Shown one piece after another: positions 1 through 9,493 of a stretch of DNA of 64,000 nucleotides. The position numbers and the translations under genes are program-made. Location: NCBI GenBank assembly GCA_026196875.1, contig JAPHTP010000013.1, positions 20,462 to 84,461 on the forward strand, in the 5' to 3' direction. Below the pieces are notes generated by a model, which worked only from the letters and a program-made list of their open reading frames with translations, made no database searches and was not told the DNA's origin. The number at the start of each line of letters is the position of its first letter. The stretch's first letter is position 1. The DNA comes from Kangiellaceae bacterium (GTDB taxonomy: Bacteria; Pseudomonadota; Gammaproteobacteria; Enterobacterales; Kangiellaceae).

Positions 1-1146
1 GGCCTGCTGTTGCTTCTCTGTTGTTTGTTGATCAGGTGATTCTATTCGATTAGCTACATCAATTAAATCCTGGCTTAAAGTATCAACATCGATGCCCGTC
101 AAATAATTCACGAATCCTTCACTTCCTGTCGCTTCCGCAGATTCAATTAAATCGGAAGAATCAACATAGTGCTGAACATAAAGTGGAAAGGAATAAAACA
201 CTTGATTGTAAACTGTCCAAAATCCAGAAAGAATCAGCAGGTAGACGACAAAAGGCTTGTTGCCGAGTTTTATTTTTTGTTTGTACCAAGGGTTTTGATC
301 AGAATGTTTGACTAACAAACTCCAAATCAAATTGACTCCAATTAGAATTCCTAAGTAGATAAATAACTGATTTACACCAATTATCTTTCCGGCTTTAAGG
401 CAACAAATAGTTAATGCTGGAACCACGAAAAAAGCCAACCTCCCATTGCCTAGTACCAGCTGCATTTCTTGCAACACTTGCTTAATCGATTTTTTATCTG
501 ATGTTTTGTTAACGTCACTATTCGATTCGTTATTTAACGGGTCTTTATAAAAAAATATTGCAGGAATAAAATTAATAGCGATCCAAATTGACGCCATACT
601 GAACGCCCAAGACCATCCTAAGTTTCCTTTGATCCACTGTGCAACTATCGGTCCTAGTGCTCCACCAACATTAACCATCATGTAAAAAATTCCAAAGCCA
701 AGGCCTCGATTAGTGTCATCTGTGGAGCGGCCTACCGTGCCGGTTACGACTGGTTTAAACATACCTCCACCGATAGCGACCATTAAAAACACCATGAAAA
801 AGCTGGTAAACGAATCGGCTTGCCCAAGTAAATAATAACCAGGAGCAAGAATAGAGAAGGCCAATAAAAACATAGTTTTATAGCCAAACCTATCAGCCAT
901 AGCCCCAGCAAACACAGGAACGATATAGAGCAAGAATGACCCAATCCCCATTATCAAGCTTTGCTCATTGGGAGCTAGTCCAAGGCCCTTACTACTGGTC
1001 AGGTACACGGCTAAAAAGGTGTATATGCCGTACCAGGACAGGCGTTCAAAGATCTCCATGGTGTTGGCTACATAAAAAGCGCGAGGAAATGGAGAGCGGT
1101 TATTTTGCTGACCGTCTTGACTAGCAGGACTTGAACTTGAAGGCAT
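1..1146 (-). CDS. POT/PTR-family MFS transporter (3' end beyond window)
   Basis: The minus-strand frame is open from ATG at 1146 to the left edge, giving 382 codons with no stop, so the gene is cut by the window. After a Ser/Gln-rich start comes a segment beginning NTMEIFERLSWYGIYTFL, the first-helix signature of proton-dependent oligopeptide transporters, followed by a series of hydrophobic helices and a charged central loop. It should be an inner-membrane proton symporter of peptides or related solutes; the substrate cannot be read from sequence. It is divergent from the chemoreceptor gene at 1400 across 253 bp. Family assignment rests on the N-terminal signature and helix pattern. Confidence 0.8.
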   Translation of the reverse strand, partial: MPSSSSPASQDGQQNNRSPFPRAFYVANTMEIFERLSWYGIYTFLAVYLTSSKGLGLAPNEQSLIMGIGSFLLYIVPVFAGAMADRFGYKTMFLLAFSILAPGYYLLGQADSFTSFFMVFLMVAIGGGMFKPVVTGTVGRSTDDTNRGLGFGIFYMMVNVGGALGPIVAQWIKGNLGWSWAFSMASIWIAINFIPAIFFYKDPLNNESNSDVNKTSDKKSIKQVLQEMQLVLGNGRLAFFVVPALTICCLKAGKIIGVNQLFIYLGILIGVNLIWSLLVKHSDQNPWYKQKIKLGNKPFVVYLLILSGFWTVYNQVFYSFPLYVQHYVDSSDLIESAEATGSEGFVNYLTGIDVDTLSQDLIDVANRIESPDQQTTEKQQQA

Positions 1147-1399
1147 TTCTACTCCGACTTTTGATTACACTCAAAATAAATTTATTGCGCACAATATAAA
1201 CATAAAATTGTCCAGAAAACAATTAATGCCAGTAGCAGAGGTGATTTTTTTCACTTTTTTGCCCGAAATTGCCTATATTCATTAAAAAGAAATAAGAAAT
1301 CGAAATCCTATCGATAAGTTTATTCAATTCAAACAGTTAGCTTAGTTCTTATATGGCTTATAAGACGCGAACAAATCAAGATAATCTCATGGGGTATAT

Positions 1400-2689
1400 A
1401 TGAGCGAACTCAATCAACAATCTAACATTTCGCAAAATGACTTAAATATGCCAAGCCTATTTTTAAATTTGATGGGGCCTGGGCTCTTTGTACTAGTACT
1501 GGGCGTAATCGTATTGGTGATGACCTCAGATTTTACGACCAACCAAATCAGTGCTTTGTTTGGTTTGTTGGTGATTGTCTTTGGGATTTCTTTCTTCCAG
1601 GTCTATCGATTAGTTTACTCCGGAATGGAAAAGCTCTTTTTGCATGTCGACAAGATCAAAAACTCAAGAGAAGTTGATATGAAGTCCCGATTTGGTACAA
1701 AAGAGTCGGGATTATTTGTTCCAATATTTAATATATTTAACGAACAACGCCAACAAATTGATGATCTGTTAACCGAGTTGTACGCAAGTTCGGCAAGACT
1801 CTCTCCAATGGCGGACGAATTGAATACGACTTATCATACGATGCAGCAAAAAACGACAATGCAAGAGCAGCTAGGCAATGATCTAAACAGCGCATTCGGT
1901 CAAGTCTATGAAGGCAGCATGGAGCTTAATCACGATCTCGAACAGATTTCAGAAGAACTCACTAAGTCAAATAACATTGTCAAAAGTGCCCATAAAAGCT
2001 CAACTAACTCAAGTCGCAGCATCGAAAAACTTACTCAGCATATCAATGACGCCTCTTCCCATATAGAGCAACTTCAAAAAGACAGTAACCAAATCAACGA
2101 TATCATCGATGTAATTACCTCCATCGCAGATCAAACTAACTTACTTGCGTTGAACGCTGCCATTGAAGCTGCTCGCGCCGGAGAACAAGGTCGAGGATTT
2201 GCTGTTGTTGCAGATGAAGTAAGGACCTTGGCGGAAAAAACCGGAGCATCAACTCAAGAAGTTAGAGATATGGTTGCCCGAATCCAAGAAGGTACCAAGT
2301 CAGTAAGCGAATCAATGGAAGTCGGTACCAAAGCCTCGGCTGAAACAATCGAGCTTTCTAATGCAGCCTCTATCGAATTAAACCATGTTCTAGAATCGAT
2401 CCAATCTATCAATAAACTATCGGAAAACTTGCTCCAATCTGCGACCAGACAAAGCGAAATATCTTCGAGCGCAAGGCAGCAGATCGCAGATATGGTTGAG
2501 CTTAATCATGAAGTACTTGAAAGTGAAAGACACCAAGAACTAACCTCAGAAGATTTACGCAAACTTTCTGATAAGCTCAAATCGCTACTGGATAGCTTTT
2601 CGTTCAATAAGGCCCATTGGGATGATGCAGTTCGCCCTAAAAAGACCAAACCATCAGCTCCAAACGAAAACAATATCGATCTTTTTTAA
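1400..2689 (+). CDS. Methyl-accepting chemotaxis protein without a periplasmic sensor domain
   Basis: A 429-residue protein with two closely spaced hydrophobic segments (about residues 24-41 and 50-68) and almost nothing between them, so no periplasmic ligand pocket. The rest is a long coiled coil containing the signalling hairpin core ([20 protein letters not shown], then [18 protein letters not shown], near residues 247-285), which contacts CheA and CheW. No clear HAMP domain is seen. It may sense a membrane or cytoplasmic signal, or act through partners. The ATG follows a GGGG stretch at 1391-1394. No chemotaxis operon is adjacent, so it is a stand-alone receptor. The C-terminus lacks an obvious CheR/CheB tether pentapeptide. 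Confidence 0.93.
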   Translation: MSELNQQSNISQNDLNMPSLFLNLMGPGLFVLVLGVIVLVMTSDFTTNQISALFGLLVIVFGISFFQVYRLVYSGMEKLFLHVDKIKNSREVDMKSRFGTKESGLFVPIFNIFNEQRQQIDDLLTELYASSARLSPMADELNTTYHTMQQKTTMQEQLGNDLNSAFGQVYEGSMELNHDLEQISEELTKSNNIVKSAHKSSTNSSRSIEKLTQHINDASSHIEQLQKDSNQINDIIDVITSIADQTNLLALNAAIEAARAGEQGRGFAVVADEVRTLAEKTGASTQEVRDMVARIQEGTKSVSESMEVGTKASAETIELSNAASIELNHVLESIQSINKLSENLLQSATRQSEISSSARQQIADMVELNHEVLESERHQELTSEDLRKLSDKLKSLLDSFSFNKAHWDDAVRPKKTKPSAPNENNIDLF

Positions 2690-2900
2690 AGACCATCGGG
2701 CTAAACTAGGCCTTTGCTGTCATTAAAAATTCATTGTTTGATAAAAGCGGCTTATTTTAAGTAACCTTTTTATTTACGCGGTCAGTTATCCTGTTGAAAA
2801 TAAAGTATTTATTAGTCAATGCTCCAGTTTATGGGTGCTCCAGCCTAATTACCAGATATGTAATTAAACAAAAATAATTCTCATTTCTGCCAATTTCTAG

Positions 2901-2957
2901 TTGATCTTTGACAGTCTCCTCTTATAATGACGATTCGTCACGTGACGAATCGTCATT
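2901..2957 (+). promoter_or_regulatory. Promoter overlapped by a 32-bp perfect palindrome, likely TetR operator
   Basis: TTGATC (2901-2906), a 16-bp spacer and a perfect TATAAT (2923-2928) form a good sigma-70 promoter. A 32-bp perfect inverted repeat (2926-2957; half-site ATGACGATTCGTCAC) begins inside the -10 box. Repressor binding there would block open-complex formation. The first gene downstream encodes a TetR regulator, so autoregulation of the whole operon is the simplest reading (inference). Confidence 0.8.
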
Positions 2958-3084
2958 TATTAAGGTTCGATGTATTAATATCACGTGGCTTTTGAAAATA
3001 TGAATATTGGCAATCAAATGTTTGTACCTTTCTCAATTGTTGAGAAAGCTTGTAAATAATCCAGTTTGCAGAGTATTTTGCCCT

Positions 3085-3837
3085 ATGAGCCCTAGAACCA
3101 TCAGCGAAAGTGAGTTTGAGACGCGCGAAGCCGAGTTAATCGAAATAGCCCGTTCGCTGGTTGAAAAGGCATGCTTGACTACTTTGACTATTGATAAGCT
3201 AGTCGCAGCAGCCCCCTATTCCAAAGGAACAATATACAAGCACTTTATCAGTAAAGAAGATTTGCTGATGGCAATTTGCAATAAGTGCATCCAAGAAGTC
3301 CAGGAGCTTTTTGTAAGAGCACTTAACTTCAAAGGTAATAGTCGAGAACGAATTTTGGCGGTTATGGTGTCTTATATAATCTGGGCAAAGCTTCACCCTT
3401 CCCAATTGTTTGCAGTTTTATCGGCGCATTCGCCCAGTGTTGCCGCCTGCACTTCTGATGAAAGAAACACAACTCATCATCAGTGTGAAGCAAGCCTGAT
3501 GGGTTTAATGAATCAAGAAATTGGTAAAGCTATTGAAGCCGGCGATTTAGAACTGCCGGAAGATATGAATTTTGAACAGGTGACTTTTGCCATGTGGTCA
3601 GCTTCTTGGGGCGCAATGGCATTAATAATGAGTAAAGGCCACTCTGAAAAATTGCAGCCCATGGTATTAGAAAGAGAGTCGTTTACTAATGCCAGGCTAA
3701 TACTTGATGGTTTCGGTTGGAAGCCCTTGTCTAAAGATTGGGATTATCAAGAAACAACCAAGCGAATTGCACACGAGCTATTTCAACCTGAAATAGATGC
3801 CCTTGAAAATGCAGATACACCTTTTATTTTTATTTAA
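3085..3837 (+). CDS. TetR/AcrR-family transcriptional regulator
   Basis: A 250-residue protein with an N-terminal TetR helix-turn-helix (about residues 15-65; LVAAAPYSKGTIYKHFISKE is the recognition region) and a helical ligand-binding domain. I chose the ATG at 3085. An upstream in-frame TTG (3007) would add 26 residues, but the TetR domain starts just after MSPRTISESEF. The next gene, an RND exporter, begins 17 bp after its stop, so they are probably co-transcribed from the palindrome-bearing promoter at 2901-2957. It likely represses the operon until a hydrophobic ligand binds. The ligand is unknown. Confidence 0.9.
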   Translation: MSPRTISESEFETREAELIEIARSLVEKACLTTLTIDKLVAAAPYSKGTIYKHFISKEDLLMAICNKCIQEVQELFVRALNFKGNSRERILAVMVSYIIWAKLHPSQLFAVLSAHSPSVAACTSDERNTTHHQCEASLMGLMNQEIGKAIEAGDLELPEDMNFEQVTFAMWSASWGAMALIMSKGHSEKLQPMVLERESFTNARLILDGFGWKPLSKDWDYQETTKRIAHELFQPEIDALENADTPFIFI

Positions 3838-3854
3838 CAGTCGAGCAACTAATC

Positions 3855-6197
3855 ATGGAAAAGTTTTCAGACTTTATATTTAAGTTTAAATGGCCCGTCA
3901 TTCTTTTATCCATAATAGTGGTAGCGATAAGTGCTGCCGGATTTAAGAATATGTCGTTCAAAAGTGATTACAAAATTTTCTTTAAAGAAGAAAATAAACA
4001 ATTAAATGACTTTCTTGGCTTACAAAAAATTTATAGTAAAAGTGATAATGTCGCCATCATTGTCGCGCCCAAAAACGGTAATGTTTTTACCAAGCAAAAT
4101 TTAACGGCTATATGGGAATTGACCAACGAAGCGTGGCTCATTAAATACAATTCCCGCGTCGACTCGATCACCAACTTTCAATATAGCTTTGCTGAAGAGG
4201 ACGATTTAATTATCGAAGATCTCGTTCTTGAAGCTGACATGTTAGATGATGAAATGATCGCCCGCGCAAAAAGAGTGGCGCTAAGTGAACCGTTACTTCA
4301 AAAGAAGCTTATTTCGGATAATGCCGGTGTCGCTGTGGTCAACGTTACGATTCGACTTCCTGCGATAGATATGACTGCAGAAGTTCCAGAAGTTTCTAGC
4401 GACGCTCGTGAATTAGTCGCGAGAATGAGCGCTAAATACCCGGATATTGATTTTATGCTTTCGGGCATGATTATGATGAACACAAGTTTTCCCGAAGCTT
4501 CTATTCGAGACTCTTCAGTACTTATTCCAATCATGCTGTTTGTCGTAATTGTTGCTGTCGGCATTCTATTGAGAACCATTAGCGGAACATTCGCTACTTT
4601 AGTTGTGATACTGGCAAGCGTAATGACCGCTATGGGTTTGTGGCTTTGGTCAGGCGGATATATGACAGGGCCTTCGGCGGGAGCTCCCACTGTAATACTC
4701 ACCTTGGCGGTGGCTGACTGCGTGCATATACTCTCGACCTATTACTACAATATGCGTCATGGCATGGATAAATATGCAGCGATGAAAGATAGTTTACGGG
4801 TAAATATGCAGCCGGTATTTTTGACAAGTATTACCACTGCAATTGGCTTTTTGACAATGAATTTTTCCGACGCACCACCATTTGCCCATCTTGGGAATAT
4901 CGTGGCTATTGGCGTTATGTTGGCATTTGTATTCTCGGTTACGATCTTCCCTGCACTGCTAATGGTTTTACCGGCAAAAGCTAAACCAACCGTTGAACAT
5001 AAAACTGATGCAATGGATAAGTTAGCGAACTTTGTAGTGAAAAAAAGGAAAGGCTTACTACCCGGCATGGCGTTCTTAATCGTTCTGTTCACCGCTTTTG
5101 TTCCAAATAATGAACTCAATGACGACTTTGTGAAATACTTTGATGAAAGCGTTCCATTTCGCCAAGCGACAGACTTTATGGGCGAAAAAATGTCAGGTAT
5201 GACTACACTAGAACTTTCTTTCGACTCAAAGATTAGCAGTGGTGTCAATGATCCAAAGTTTATAAAATTTGTCTCAGACTTCTCTGACTGGTTGAGAGCG
5301 CAAGAAGAAACCGATCACGTTAATACGATCACTGATACATTAAAACGATTAAACAGGAATATGCATGGAGATGATCCTGCATGGTATAAGTTGCCGGACG
5401 ATCAAGAATTGGCAGCACAGTACCTGCTATTGTATGAACTGTCTCTACCACAGGGATTAGATGTTAATAATCAGTTAAACGTTGATAAATCTAAAACTCG
5501 AGTTATTGCAACATTCAGGAACTTGACCTCAAACGAAATCCTTAAGCTCGAACAGCGCGTACTAGAGCATTTTGAGTCACAAAATTCGTCTTATGAGCTA
5601 ACTTTGGCGAGCCCTTCACTAATGTTTGCTCATATCGGTGCGACCAATATCGTTGGAATGATAAAAGGTTCCTCCATCGCGCTGATACTGATTTCTATTA
5701 TGCTTGGCTTTGCATTGCGTTCAGTTAAGTTTGGATTAATTAGCTTAATTCCAAACCTTACGCCGGCCGCTGTCGGATTTGGTTTATGGGGTATGTTTGT
5801 AGGTGAAGTCGGCTTAGGATTGTCAGTGGTAATGGGTGTCACGCTCGGAATAATTGTGGATGACACAGTACACTTTTTAAGCAAATACATTCGAGCACGC
5901 CGAGAAAAAGGCCTCAGTTCAGAAGATGCTGTTCGCTACAGTTTTGCCAGCGTCGGTAAAGCGCTTTGGGTTACCACCGCTGTCCTTGTAGCAGGTTTCG
6001 GCGTAATGGCAACATCAAGCTTTAAAGTTAACGCTGATATGGGATTGTTAACAGCGATAACCATTTTAATCGCGCTCATTATCGACTTCCTGTTCTTACC
6101 ACCTTTGTTGATGCTGTTAAAAAGTAAAAAAGACAAAGAAGAGGAAAAAGCAGCTAAGCTTGAAGCAGCTCGCCTGAAAGAAGTGGCACAAGAATAG
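3855..6197 (+). CDS. RND-superfamily exporter, MMPL/hydrophobe type
   Basis: A 780-residue inner-membrane protein with the duplicated RND layout. One helix lies near residue 20, then a periplasmic domain, five to six helices (about 220-380), a second helix near 405, a second periplasmic domain, and a last helix block (about 610-760). It is shorter than the ~1050-residue AcrB type and has no adjacent membrane-fusion protein, which fits MMPL/HpnN-like exporters of lipids and hydrophobic molecules. Intramembrane acidic residues (VADCVHILSTYYYN; IVDDTVHFLSKYI) match proton-relay positions. It is followed by a LolA-like periplasmic protein and an outer-membrane barrel protein, suggesting hydrophobic cargo is handed across the envelope (inference). 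Confidence 0.9.
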   Translation: MEKFSDFIFKFKWPVILLSIIVVAISAAGFKNMSFKSDYKIFFKEENKQLNDFLGLQKIYSKSDNVAIIVAPKNGNVFTKQNLTAIWELTNEAWLIKYNSRVDSITNFQYSFAEEDDLIIEDLVLEADMLDDEMIARAKRVALSEPLLQKKLISDNAGVAVVNVTIRLPAIDMTAEVPEVSSDARELVARMSAKYPDIDFMLSGMIMMNTSFPEASIRDSSVLIPIMLFVVIVAVGILLRTISGTFATLVVILASVMTAMGLWLWSGGYMTGPSAGAPTVILTLAVADCVHILSTYYYNMRHGMDKYAAMKDSLRVNMQPVFLTSITTAIGFLTMNFSDAPPFAHLGNIVAIGVMLAFVFSVTIFPALLMVLPAKAKPTVEHKTDAMDKLANFVVKKRKGLLPGMAFLIVLFTAFVPNNELNDDFVKYFDESVPFRQATDFMGEKMSGMTTLELSFDSKISSGVNDPKFIKFVSDFSDWLRAQEETDHVNTITDTLKRLNRNMHGDDPAWYKLPDDQELAAQYLLLYELSLPQGLDVNNQLNVDKSKTRVIATFRNLTSNEILKLEQRVLEHFESQNSSYELTLASPSLMFAHIGATNIVGMIKGSSIALILISIMLGFALRSVKFGLISLIPNLTPAAVGFGLWGMFVGEVGLGLSVVMGVTLGIIVDDTVHFLSKYIRARREKGLSSEDAVRYSFASVGKALWVTTAVLVAGFGVMATSSFKVNADMGLLTAITILIALIIDFLFLPPLLMLLKSKKDKEEEKAAKLEAARLKEVAQE

Positions 6198-6249
6198 TAA
6201 TGACTAACCAATTAAACAGAATTTATAACTTTGCTCTACGGAGAACTTA

Positions 6250-7056
6250 ATGAAATTGTTAAAAACCAAAATATTAACGCTTTCTTCCGCGTTAGTTTTA
6301 TCGGGTTCACTATTTACAACGCCGATATTGGCCGGCGAAGCAGAAGATCGCGGCATGCAGATTTCTAGAGAAGCGAAAAACCGCGACTTGGGCTGGACTG
6401 ATAGCCAAGCTAAAATGGAAATGTTGTTAAAAAATCAACATGGTGAAACATCGACTCGCCAAATGCGTATCAAGAGCATGGAGCAAGAAAATGACGGCGA
6501 TAAAAGTCTAACTATCTTTGATTCGCCAAATGATGTTAAAGGAACCGCATTTTTAAGTTTTTCACATCCAACAGCCAACGACGAGCAATGGTTGTATTTA
6601 CCCGCGCTGAAACGTGTAAAAAGAATTTCTTCGCGTAACAAGTCCGGTTCATTTATGGGAAGTGAATTTTCTTTTGAAGATCTAACTTCGTTTGAAATCG
6701 AAAAATACGACTACAAATATGTTAAAGACGAAGTAGTCAACGGTGAAGATTGTTTTGTAGTCGAGCAGTTTCCAAAAGACAAGTATTCAGGTTACAAACG
6801 TCGTATTGTGTGGATCGATAAATCTGAATACCGTACTCAGAAGATCGATTTCTATGATCGCAAAAACTCGCTCTTAAAAACACTTACTTTCTCCGACTTT
6901 AATAAATACGTTGATAAGCATTGGCGAGCATCAAAACTAGAAATGAACAATCACCAATCAGGAAAAAGCACAGTCTTGACTTGGCAGGATTATCAATTCA
7001 AACAAGGACTTGATGAAAAAGATTTCAATAAGAATGCATTGAAGCGTGCGCGATAA
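6250..7056 (+). CDS. Outer-membrane lipoprotein-sorting-like (LolA-fold) periplasmic protein
   Basis: A 268-residue protein with a signal peptide ending near TPILAGEAEDRG. The mature part carries features of the LolA-like family found beside MMPL exporters: FLSFSHPTANDEQWLYLPAL, then KRVKRISSRNKSGSFMGSEF, then a repeated-strand region with YKRRIVWIDK. Proteins of this fold bind lipid or acyl chains in a half-barrel. GGAG lies 8 bp before the ATG, 52 bp after the RND stop. It is probably the periplasmic carrier for the exporter. It is not LolA itself: the family differs and no LolB or Lol transporter gene is nearby. Confidence 0.85.
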   Translation: MKLLKTKILTLSSALVLSGSLFTTPILAGEAEDRGMQISREAKNRDLGWTDSQAKMEMLLKNQHGETSTRQMRIKSMEQENDGDKSLTIFDSPNDVKGTAFLSFSHPTANDEQWLYLPALKRVKRISSRNKSGSFMGSEFSFEDLTSFEIEKYDYKYVKDEVVNGEDCFVVEQFPKDKYSGYKRRIVWIDKSEYRTQKIDFYDRKNSLLKTLTFSDFNKYVDKHWRASKLEMNNHQSGKSTVLTWQDYQFKQGLDEKDFNKNALKRAR

Positions 7057-7073
7057 ACTTTCAGTTTAGAAAT

Positions 7074-7186
7074 TTGTCATACCGAGCGAAACCGAGATAT
7101 CTCCTTCAAATTGGCAACACGTCCAACTTTGGGAGATCTCTCAACTATGCAGAATAAAAAGCATTCAGCTGCGGTCGGGATGACAA
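7074..7186. repeat. MITE-like interspersed palindromic element, about 113 bp
   Basis: The ends are imperfect inverted repeats (TTGTCATACCGAG at 7074-7086; TCGGGATGACAA at 7175-7186). The interior holds GAGATATCTC and GGGAGATCTCTC. This fits the non-coding dispersed elements with TGTCAT...ATGACA ends seen in many proteobacteria. It sits between two operon genes and could fold in the mRNA. No transposase is present. Confidence 0.7.
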
Positions 7187-7221
7187 TCAAAATTCCAGTC
7201 AAAGTTAATTGAGATTTTAAG

Positions 7222-8421
7222 ATGAACAAAAAATTCCTTTTGTCTGCAGTGTCCTGCTTAACCGCGGGCTTTATTAACTCGGTTGCCGCGAACGAATTTG
7301 AAGTTCGCGGCAACATTGAGTTGCAAGGTCGCTTCTTTATTGAAGATCCTAGCTTCCCTAGTCAGGAAGATTATTATCTTTCTGCCGCCGCCGCACCAGA
7401 ATTTTTCTGGAGCTGGAATGACGGTAACGATTCATTTGAATTTGTCCCATCTGCTCGAGTCGATCAGCACGATGATGAAAGAACCCATATGGACATCCGA
7501 GAACTCAGTTGGGTTCATGTCGGCGATGATTGGGAATCTCGCATTGGCGTACGCCGAGTATTCTGGGGGGTAACCGAGTTCCAACATTTGGTCGACATAA
7601 TCAATCAAAGTGACTCAGTCGAAGATATTGACAATGAAGATAAACTCGGCCAGCCGATGGTTAACTTTTCTTTAGTCAGAGATTGGGGAATTGTAGATTT
7701 TTTTGTATTACCTTACTTTAGAGAAAGGACCTTTGCAGGTCCAGAGGGTCGTCCTGGTTTGCCGATAATCAACGCTGATACGGCTTATTATGAATCGGAC
7801 GATGAAGAAGAGCACCTTGACTGGGCAATACGCTGGGCGCACAGTATCGGTGATTATGAAGTAGCCCTTTCTTGGTTTGAAGGAACTAGTAGAGAGCCTA
7901 TTCTAATCCAAAGTCCGCTACAAAATACGGTGCCTGAGTTAGTTCCTTACTACCAACAAATCAGTCAGCTTGGATTCGAACTTCAAGGTAATATTGAAGA
8001 CATGCTTTGGAAGCTGGAAGTGATCCATAACGACAATCCTTTAGAAGATTATTGGGCCATGCAAGGTGGTTTCGAATATAGCATGTACGGCATTATGGAA
8101 TCGAATGCTGACCTTGGTTGGCTAGTCGAGTACGGATGGGATGAACGTGGTGACGACGGTGGTTCGAATTTCCAGAACGACTTATTTGTCGGTACTCGGC
8201 TCGCGTTAAATGATGTAGATTCGACCGAGTTACTTGCTGGATTAAGTTACGACTTAGACTACGAGTCGAGTAGTTTTCTTATCGAGGCAAGTCGTCGCTT
8301 TGGTGATAGCTTAAAAGTCTCTCTGGATATGAGATTATTTAGTGCAGATGAACCGCAAGATCCGGTTTACTTGTTTAGAAATGACGATCATATTCAGTTA
8401 ACCGCGCAGTATTATTATTAA
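7222..8421 (+). CDS. Predicted outer-membrane beta-barrel protein
   Basis: A 399-residue protein with a signal peptide (cleavage near SVAANEF) and alternating amphipathic strands rich in Tyr, Trp and acidic residues. It ends in an aromatic C-terminus (IQLTAQYYY), as expected for an outer-membrane barrel with a terminal-aromatic Bam signal. The pattern resembles DUF1302/alginate-export-like barrels, but I cannot assign a family with certainty. As last gene of the TetR-RND-LolA-like operon it may form the outer-membrane step for the exported molecule. The MITE-like element just upstream may alter its expression relative to the first three genes. Confidence 0.75.
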   Translation: MNKKFLLSAVSCLTAGFINSVAANEFEVRGNIELQGRFFIEDPSFPSQEDYYLSAAAAPEFFWSWNDGNDSFEFVPSARVDQHDDERTHMDIRELSWVHVGDDWESRIGVRRVFWGVTEFQHLVDIINQSDSVEDIDNEDKLGQPMVNFSLVRDWGIVDFFVLPYFRERTFAGPEGRPGLPIINADTAYYESDDEEEHLDWAIRWAHSIGDYEVALSWFEGTSREPILIQSPLQNTVPELVPYYQQISQLGFELQGNIEDMLWKLEVIHNDNPLEDYWAMQGGFEYSMYGIMESNADLGWLVEYGWDERGDDGGSNFQNDLFVGTRLALNDVDSTELLAGLSYDLDYESSSFLIEASRRFGDSLKVSLDMRLFSADEPQDPVYLFRNDDHIQLTAQYYY

Positions 8422-8448
8422 GTTTTTTGGAGTTGTTTTTTTAGTTTT

Positions 8449-8464
8449 CCCTGCTCAGGCAGGG
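8449..8464. terminator. GC hairpin between convergent genes
   Basis: CCCTGC, loop TCAG, GCAGGG form a perfect 6-bp stem, followed five bases later by TTTTT. It lies between the convergent barrel gene and dam, so it may be a weak or bidirectional terminator. Confidence 0.5.
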
Positions 8465-8517
8465 ACTCGTTTTTAGTGAGTTCTGACCCGGTGAAATGAG
8501 TTCTTGAAATACGAATA

Positions 8518-9330
8518 TCACTCAAAAACTGCTAACAGTTCCTTAGCATTGCCCCTTTTATCCCCAGCACAACTAATAAATCGTCTCACTGGAAAAGACT
8601 CAATTTCGGCGTCTTCATAAATTCTGCGCGTAATTTCATTGTCGTGATTTGAAATAATCACTTTGACACCACGATTAGCTAGTTGAGTTGCTCGATATGC
8701 CAGTTCAACTTGTTGATCATAAGAAAATCCTTGCGCAGCATAACTGGTAAAACTAGCTGTCGGCGATAGTGGAACGTAAGGTGGATCACAATAAACTACA
8801 TCACCTCTTCTAGAGCGATTCATTAATGTGACAAAATCACCACAAACGAATTTTGCTTTTTTGGAATGCTGAATAAAGTGATACATTTCTTTCTCTGGAA
8901 AGTAAGGCTTTACATATTTTCCAAAAGGCACATTAAATCCACCGGATTTGTTATAGCGACAAAGGCCATTAAAACCGTGGCGATTCAAATAAATAAACAG
9001 GGCTGCCCGTCGTCTTCCGCTGACACCATTGTTAAATTCGTAACGAGATTCTAAATAAGCTTTTTGTTTGTTATTTTCAGCAGTAAAAAAACTGCGTGAG
9101 TATTTAACAAATTTTTCTTTTTCTTTGGTTAAGCATTGATAAAGGTTAATCAGGTCAGGATTAATGTCACCTAACAAATAACGATCAAAATCCATATTGA
9201 GAAAAACCGCTCCAGACCCAACAAATGGCTCGATTAGCTTTCGACCTTTTAGGTGAGGAGCTAACTTGTCGAGTAATCTGTACTTTCCACCTGCCCACTT
9301 TAAAAAGGGCCGGCTACGGGCTGGTTGCAT
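8518..9330 (-). CDS. dam: DNA adenine methylase (GATC-specific Dam)
   Basis: A 270-residue class-alpha N6-adenine methyltransferase. The AdoMet-binding motif I is near the start (PFLKWAGGKYRLLDKLAPHL, residues 8-27), with LIEPFVGSGAVFLN after it. The catalytic motif IV is DVVYCDPPYVPLSP (near residue 180). Length and motifs match enterobacterial Dam (278 residues), which methylates A in GATC and serves mismatch repair, replication timing and gene regulation. The start ATG is at 9330. It stands alone here rather than in the aroKB-damX-dam cluster of E. coli. Confidence 0.95.
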   Translation of the reverse strand: MQPARSRPFLKWAGGKYRLLDKLAPHLKGRKLIEPFVGSGAVFLNMDFDRYLLGDINPDLINLYQCLTKEKEKFVKYSRSFFTAENNKQKAYLESRYEFNNGVSGRRRAALFIYLNRHGFNGLCRYNKSGGFNVPFGKYVKPYFPEKEMYHFIQHSKKAKFVCGDFVTLMNRSRRGDVVYCDPPYVPLSPTASFTSYAAQGFSYDQQVELAYRATQLANRGVKVIISNHDNEITRRIYEDAEIESFPVRRFISCAGDKRGNAKELLAVFE

Positions 9331-9493
9331 AACGGAGGACTGTTCGCCTTACATTAAACACCACAGCCACAATGCATTCTTAGTTCTGCGAGGCAAAATG
9401 GGCATGGTGCAGTTATTCTACATGAGCGCAAGTGTACGGAATTAGGGATCAATTGGGAAATGATTTGTTGCCTATTTCCAGGTATTCGCGGAA

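Noticed and set aside
936..1124. Plus-strand ORF of 62 codons
   Set aside because: It lies wholly inside the oppositely oriented transporter gene and has no ribosome site or family features.
1293..1317. Possible sigma-28 promoter ahead of the chemoreceptor gene (TAAG ... CGATAA)
   Set aside because: The spacing is about two bases short of the consensus and the -35-like part is weak.
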